Origin: Chryseobacterium sp. UBA6632
Lineage (GTDB): Bacteria > Bacteroidota > Bacteroidia > Flavobacteriales > Weeksellaceae
Assembly (NCBI GenBank): GCA_002455915.1
Contig: DKLU01000257.1
Location: 1 to 7,318, forward strand
Direction: 5' to 3'
Length of the DNA stretch: 7,318 nt
Position 1 is the first letter of the stretch. The number at the start of each line of letters is the position of its first letter. The translations under genes were made by a program, and so were the position numbers. The notes beneath the pieces are model-generated. The model was not told the origin of the DNA. It did no database searches and worked only from the letters and a program-made list of their open reading frames with translations. Below, piece after piece: positions 5,201 to 7,318 of this stretch.

Positions 5201-5947
5201 TTATTTAGTTGCATAATTTAAATAACCACCGTCAGCGATAATTTCAGTTCCTGTGATGAAACTTGCGGCATCAGAAGCAAGAAATAAAACGGTTTGAGCA
5301 ATTTCCGAAGGTTCTCCCAATCTTTTCAATGCTGTCACGCTAGCAAAGTGCTGTTTGATTTCTTCAGAGATCACACTGGTCAGTCCGGGAGTAGCCGTTG
5401 ATCCAGGGCTTACAACATTTACCCGGATATTTCTTCCAGCCAACTCATTAGCAGCAACCTGAGCAATTTTATTTAAGGCTCCTTTGGTAGCGGCATATAC
5501 ACTTGTACCAACATTTGCCGCTGTTGCCGCTGTTGAAGAGGTAATTATAACCGAAGCACCATCAGCCAAATGAGGAATTAATTTCTGTAGTGTGAAAAAA
5601 TGTCCCTTAACGTTGGTGTTAAATTGCCCATCAAAATCTTCTTCTGTCATTTGCTCAATTCCTTTAAATGTTCCTATTCCAGCATTTAAAAATAGTACAT
5701 CTATTTTATGGCCACTTTCAGCAATAACCTTTTCCAAAATGGAAATTTCTTCCAGCTTGGATGTATCTGATATAACGGTTTTTAAATTTGGACTGTTGAT
5801 TTCAGTGGCAGCTTTTTCCAGTTTGTCTGCGGTTCTTCCAGTGATCCAAACTTTCGCTTCAGCATTGATGAATGCTTGCGCAGTGGCAAATCCAATTCCT
5901 GTAGTTCCGCCTGTTATAACGGCTACTTTGTCTTTTAATTTGTTCAT
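5201..5947 (-). CDS. Short-chain dehydrogenase/reductase (SDR), HxlR cassette
   Basis: A 248-aa classical SDR with every catalytic element: cofactor motif TGGTTGIG (12-19), NAG at 88-90, and active-site N112, S138, Y151 and K155 (YAATK), with the C-terminal ITGTEIIADGGY (231-242). GR after the second strand (R38) suggests NADP(H). It is predicted to be a soluble reductase or dehydrogenase of a small carbonyl or alcohol; the exact substrate is unknown. It is only distantly similar to the SDR in the TetR cassette, with different loops around the active site, so this is not a recent duplication. It is convergent with the HxlR-type gene. Its upstream region of almost 390 bp carries a GTAAC box array and a TAnnTTTG element with the same geometry as the monooxygenase promoter, so it is probably the second target of the HxlR regulator. 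Confidence 0.93.
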   Translation of the reverse strand: MNKLKDKVAVITGGTTGIGFATAQAFINAEAKVWITGRTADKLEKAATEINSPNLKTVISDTSKLEEISILEKVIAESGHKIDVLFLNAGIGTFKGIEQMTEEDFDGQFNTNVKGHFFTLQKLIPHLADGASVIITSSTAATAANVGTSVYAATKGALNKIAQVAANELAGRNIRVNVVSPGSTATPGLTSVISEEIKQHFASVTALKRLGEPSEIAQTVLFLASDAASFITGTEIIADGGYLNYATK

Positions 5948-6094
5948 TTTATTTTAATTAAATCTAAACGGAAATATCTTATCAGGGTAATTGATTTTTT
6001 TGACACTTATCTTCATTATTTAAAAAGCTGAGTATGTAAAAATGCTTTATTGTGATCCGATAGAAGCTCTGTTTAGCTGTTATAAATTCTGAGG

Positions 6095-6102
6095 CAAATG
6101 TA
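6095..6102 (-). promoter_or_regulatory. SDR promoter -7 element
   Basis: The minus strand reads TACATTTG, an exact TAnnTTTG match. A GTTAC box (6123-6127 read on the minus strand) lies exactly 20 nt upstream, as in the monooxygenase promoter. It implies a leader of about 140 nt before the ATG at 5947. Confidence 0.65.
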
Positions 6103-6122
6103 AATCAATTAAATTTACTTTA

Positions 6123-6181
6123 GTAACTTTGTAACTAAAAGTTATTGTAACAAAATCCCTACTTTGTAACTTCAACGTTAC
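6123..6181. promoter_or_regulatory. GTAAC box array upstream of the SDR gene
   Basis: GTAAC occurs at 6123, 6131, 6147 and 6166, with the near-box GTTAT at 6141 and an inverted GTTAC at 6177-6181. Offsets from the first box are 0, 8, 18, 24, 43 and 54. Two pairs form inverted repeats: GTAAC-N5-GTTAT (6131-6145) and GTAAC-N6-GTTAC (6166-6181). The shared spacing with the array at 4625-4672 points to the same DNA-binding protein, most likely the local HxlR regulator. Confidence 0.78.
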
Positions 6182-6289
6182 CATATTTTAATTTTTGGAG
6201 AGCAGAAAAATTGAAGAAGGGTAGTCCTGAAAGTCCTCCAAATAAAACGGGATATATCTGAAAATACATAAATTGTCAGCAAATCATTC

Positions 6290-6323
6290 AAAAAAAAAGA
6301 AGCTGACCTTTTAGGCCAGCTTC
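6290..6323 (-). terminator. Intrinsic terminator of the RidA-like gene
   Basis: The stem GAAGCTG/CAGCTTC (6299-6305 with 6317-6323) is extended by two further C-G pairs across one mismatch. On the minus strand it is followed by nine T (complement of 6290-6298). It starts 10 bp past the stop codon and is a textbook intrinsic terminator. Confidence 0.9.
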
Positions 6324-6333
6324 AAAATAGTAA

Positions 6334-6723
6334 TTACTTCACCACAGTTGCTTCGAACTCCACTTTCAGAGTTTCAAAAAGGGTCTTGACTTCCAAAACA
6401 GTGCTAGTTTGCTGTATCTCATTTTTGGTCAGCCATTCCTGAATCACATCAAAGTTTTCAAATAATTCGGCAGAATTGGTATGGTAAATATTGAGACGGA
6501 CAATGTTTTTTATCTCATAACTGCTTGCAAGAATTACTTTTTCCAAATTTTCAATGGCGTGAATGATCTGTGTTCTCATCTCTGCATCGCTCGAAATTCC
6601 GTCATCACTGATGGCGGTCTGTCCTGATACATAAAGCGTTCCTTCAGTATTTTTAACTTCTACTGCCTGCACATAGTTTCTGGCGTCCTGCCATTTCCAA
6701 GGATTGGTTACTTTCTTTTCCAT
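6334..6723 (-). CDS. RidA/YjgF/YER057c/UK114-family protein, catalytic Arg not conserved
   Basis: With ATG at 6723 the protein is 129 aa, the family's usual size; a longer frame from TTG at 6747 adds eight residues that do not look like the family. It begins with NPWKWQDARNYVQAVEV (7-23), typical of one RidA subgroup, then LYVSGQTAI (30-38), ENLEKVILASS (58-68), VRLNIYHT (75-82) and VEFEATVV (121-128). Canonical RidA forms a trimer and hydrolyses reactive imines and enamines using Arg105 (E. coli numbering). Aligning the tail without gaps puts T114 at that place (EVKT against EVAR), so imine hydrolysis is doubtful and another ligand or chemistry is likely. It lies 78 bp downstream of a Crp/Fnr regulator on the same strand, with a Crp-type palindrome in between, and has its own terminator. 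Confidence 0.9.
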   Translation of the reverse strand: MEKKVTNPWKWQDARNYVQAVEVKNTEGTLYVSGQTAISDDGISSDAEMRTQIIHAIENLEKVILASSYEIKNIVRLNIYHTNSAELFENFDVIQEWLTKNEIQQTSTVLEVKTLFETLKVEFEATVVK

Positions 6724-6774
6724 TGTTTTAAAATTATTGTGATGCAAAGCTCAGAATATTTTTGCTGCAGGTCG

Positions 6775-6790
6775 TGTGACAAACCTCACA
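6775..6790. promoter_or_regulatory. Perfect Crp-type palindrome TGTGA-N6-TCACA
   Basis: TGTGACAAACCTCACA is the exact E. coli CRP consensus half-site pair with 6-bp spacing, set in the 78-bp gap between the Crp/Fnr-type gene and the RidA-like gene. A second inverted pair, GCTGCA/TGCAGC (6764-6769 with 6794-6799), is almost concentric with it. On the minus strand GAGCTTTG (6745-6752) resembles a degenerate TAnnTTTG; if used, the palindrome's centre would fall roughly 42 bp before the start point. The hairpin this could form in RNA has no T-run after it, so a terminator is unlikely. Confidence 0.68.
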
Positions 6791-6801
6791 ATTTGCAGCT
6801 A

Positions 6802-7318
6802 TCAAGAAATTAAGCGGCTGAGGGTTTCTCTTGAAACTCCTAAGTATGAGGCAAGAAGCGACTTTGGAATTCTCTGCATTAATGATGGACTTTTCGCAAG
6901 CAGCTGTTCATATCTGTCTTTGGCTCCCGACGTCAGAAAGGATAAAATACGTCTCTCGGAACCAATATGCCCTGCAATGGACTTTTTTAGAAAGAAACGT
7001 TCCATCTTCTGCAAGCCGTTGCAAAGCTTTTCAAAATCCTCCAGCGATAAACTTAGAACCTTGGTGTCTTCTAGACATTCCAATGTAAGCAGAGCATTGC
7101 TTTCAGTATAATAAGCCTGAAAATCTGTTTCCCACCAGTCCTCCATAGCGAATGAAACAATGTGCTCTTTAGCCTCTTTATCGGTATAAAAAAGTTTTAG
7201 AAGGCCAGAAAGCACAAAATATACATATTTCACCGGATCGCCTCCAGTAAAAAGGGACTCTTTCTTTTTAAATTTTTCAAAATTAAAATGTTTGCTTACA
7301 AAAGCAAATTCCTCATCC
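6802..7318 (-). CDS. Crp/Fnr-family transcriptional regulator, 5'-truncated by window edge
   Basis: The frame is open to the window edge, giving 171 visible residues of about 190. A GTG at 7231-7233 could be taken as a start, but the residues before it (EEFAFVSKHFNFEKFKKKES, then LFTGGDPV) are clearly part of the cyclic-nucleotide-binding-like domain. Counting from the edge, the beta-roll runs to about 95 (YFVLSGLLKLF at 33-43), followed by the dimer helix and an HTH at about 149-169: IPKSLLASYLGVSRETLSRL. The recognition helix keeps R163, E164 and R168, equivalent to CRP R180, E181 and R185, which contact the TGTGA half site. The phosphate-binding cassette of true CRP (GELxL...RxA) is not recognisable, and no Fnr-type cysteine cluster is seen in the visible part, so cAMP or an Fe-S cluster is an unlikely signal. 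It probably controls the downstream RidA-like gene. Confidence 0.9.
   Translation of the reverse strand, partial: DEEFAFVSKHFNFEKFKKKESLFTGGDPVKYVYFVLSGLLKLFYTDKEAKEHIVSFAMEDWWETDFQAYYTESNALLTLECLEDTKVLSLSLEDFEKLCNGLQKMERFFLKKSIAGHIGSERRILSFLTSGAKDRYEQLLAKSPSLMQRIPKSLLASYLGVSRETLSRLIS

Larger units (their letters stand above)
5948..6333. other. Long upstream region of the SDR gene
   Basis: This 386-bp stretch has no gene that I can support. From the SDR outward it contains a predicted leader of about 140 nt (5948-6090), the -7 element, the GTAAC array, an AT-rich segment with no recognised element (about 6183-6289, with AGTCCT repeated near 6223-6237), and the terminator of the RidA-like gene. 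The leader is long compared with the other genes here. I see no known riboswitch pattern in it. Confidence 0.55.

Noticed and set aside
1875..5947. The two SDR genes as a recent tandem duplication
   Set aside because: Only the family motifs match; the rest, including the active-site loops and lengths (258 and 248 aa), differs widely, and their regulators and operators are unrelated.
6745..6747. TTG as the start of the RidA-like gene
   Set aside because: It adds eight residues (MHHNNFKT) that do not resemble the family, whereas the ATG at 6723 gives the typical MEKK...NPW start.
7231..7233. GTG as the start of the Crp/Fnr-type gene
   Set aside because: The frame continues to the window edge with clear ligand-domain sequence before this codon, so the gene is truncated by the window and not short.
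1..7318. tRNA, rRNA, insertion sequence, CRISPR or known riboswitch
   Set aside because: Nothing in the sequence resembled conserved RNA gene segments, transposase motifs, terminal inverted repeats or regularly spaced 25-40 bp repeats.

Overview
This AT-rich window looks like a member of the Bacteroidota, probably a Sphingobacteriia or Flavobacteriia type such as Sphingobacterium, Pedobacter or Chryseobacterium. The signs are family-level protein similarity, almost no Shine-Dalgarno sequences before the starts, and several exact matches to the Bacteroidota -7 promoter element TAnnTTTG. The genus is a guess from memory of protein families.

Layout, left to right. (1) 1-1101 (+): 3' part of a type II NADH:quinone dehydrogenase, cut by the window edge. 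(2) 1102-1874: about 770 bp with no intact gene. It holds two + strand relics: the tail of a probable cupin gene, and the signal peptide plus first residues of a probable secreted alpha-acetolactate decarboxylase. (3) 1875-3958 (-): a three-gene cassette, TetR regulator - NfsB-like nitroreductase - SDR, closed by a strong terminator. The same operator-like palindrome lies before all three genes. (4) 4227-5947: a second cassette with a divergent YgiN-like monooxygenase (-) and HxlR regulator (+), then a convergent SDR (-). An array of GTAAC boxes sits in the divergent promoter and recurs, with largely the same spacing, upstream of the SDR. (5) 6334-7318 (-): a RidA/YjgF-family protein preceded by a Crp/Fnr regulator cut by the window edge. 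A perfect TGTGA-N6-TCACA palindrome lies between them.

The intact gene families (quinone-reducing NDH-2, nitroreductase, two SDRs, a YgiN-like monooxygenase, RidA-like, and TetR, HxlR and Crp regulators) suggest a locus for handling quinones, nitro compounds, carbonyls or other reactive electrophiles. That shared purpose is inference. The sequence itself shows at least two separate local regulons, each pairing a regulator with an SDR and one other small redox enzyme, and each with its own repeated DNA signature. The most informative signals in the window are these regulatory patterns; no wholly new enzyme system is evident.
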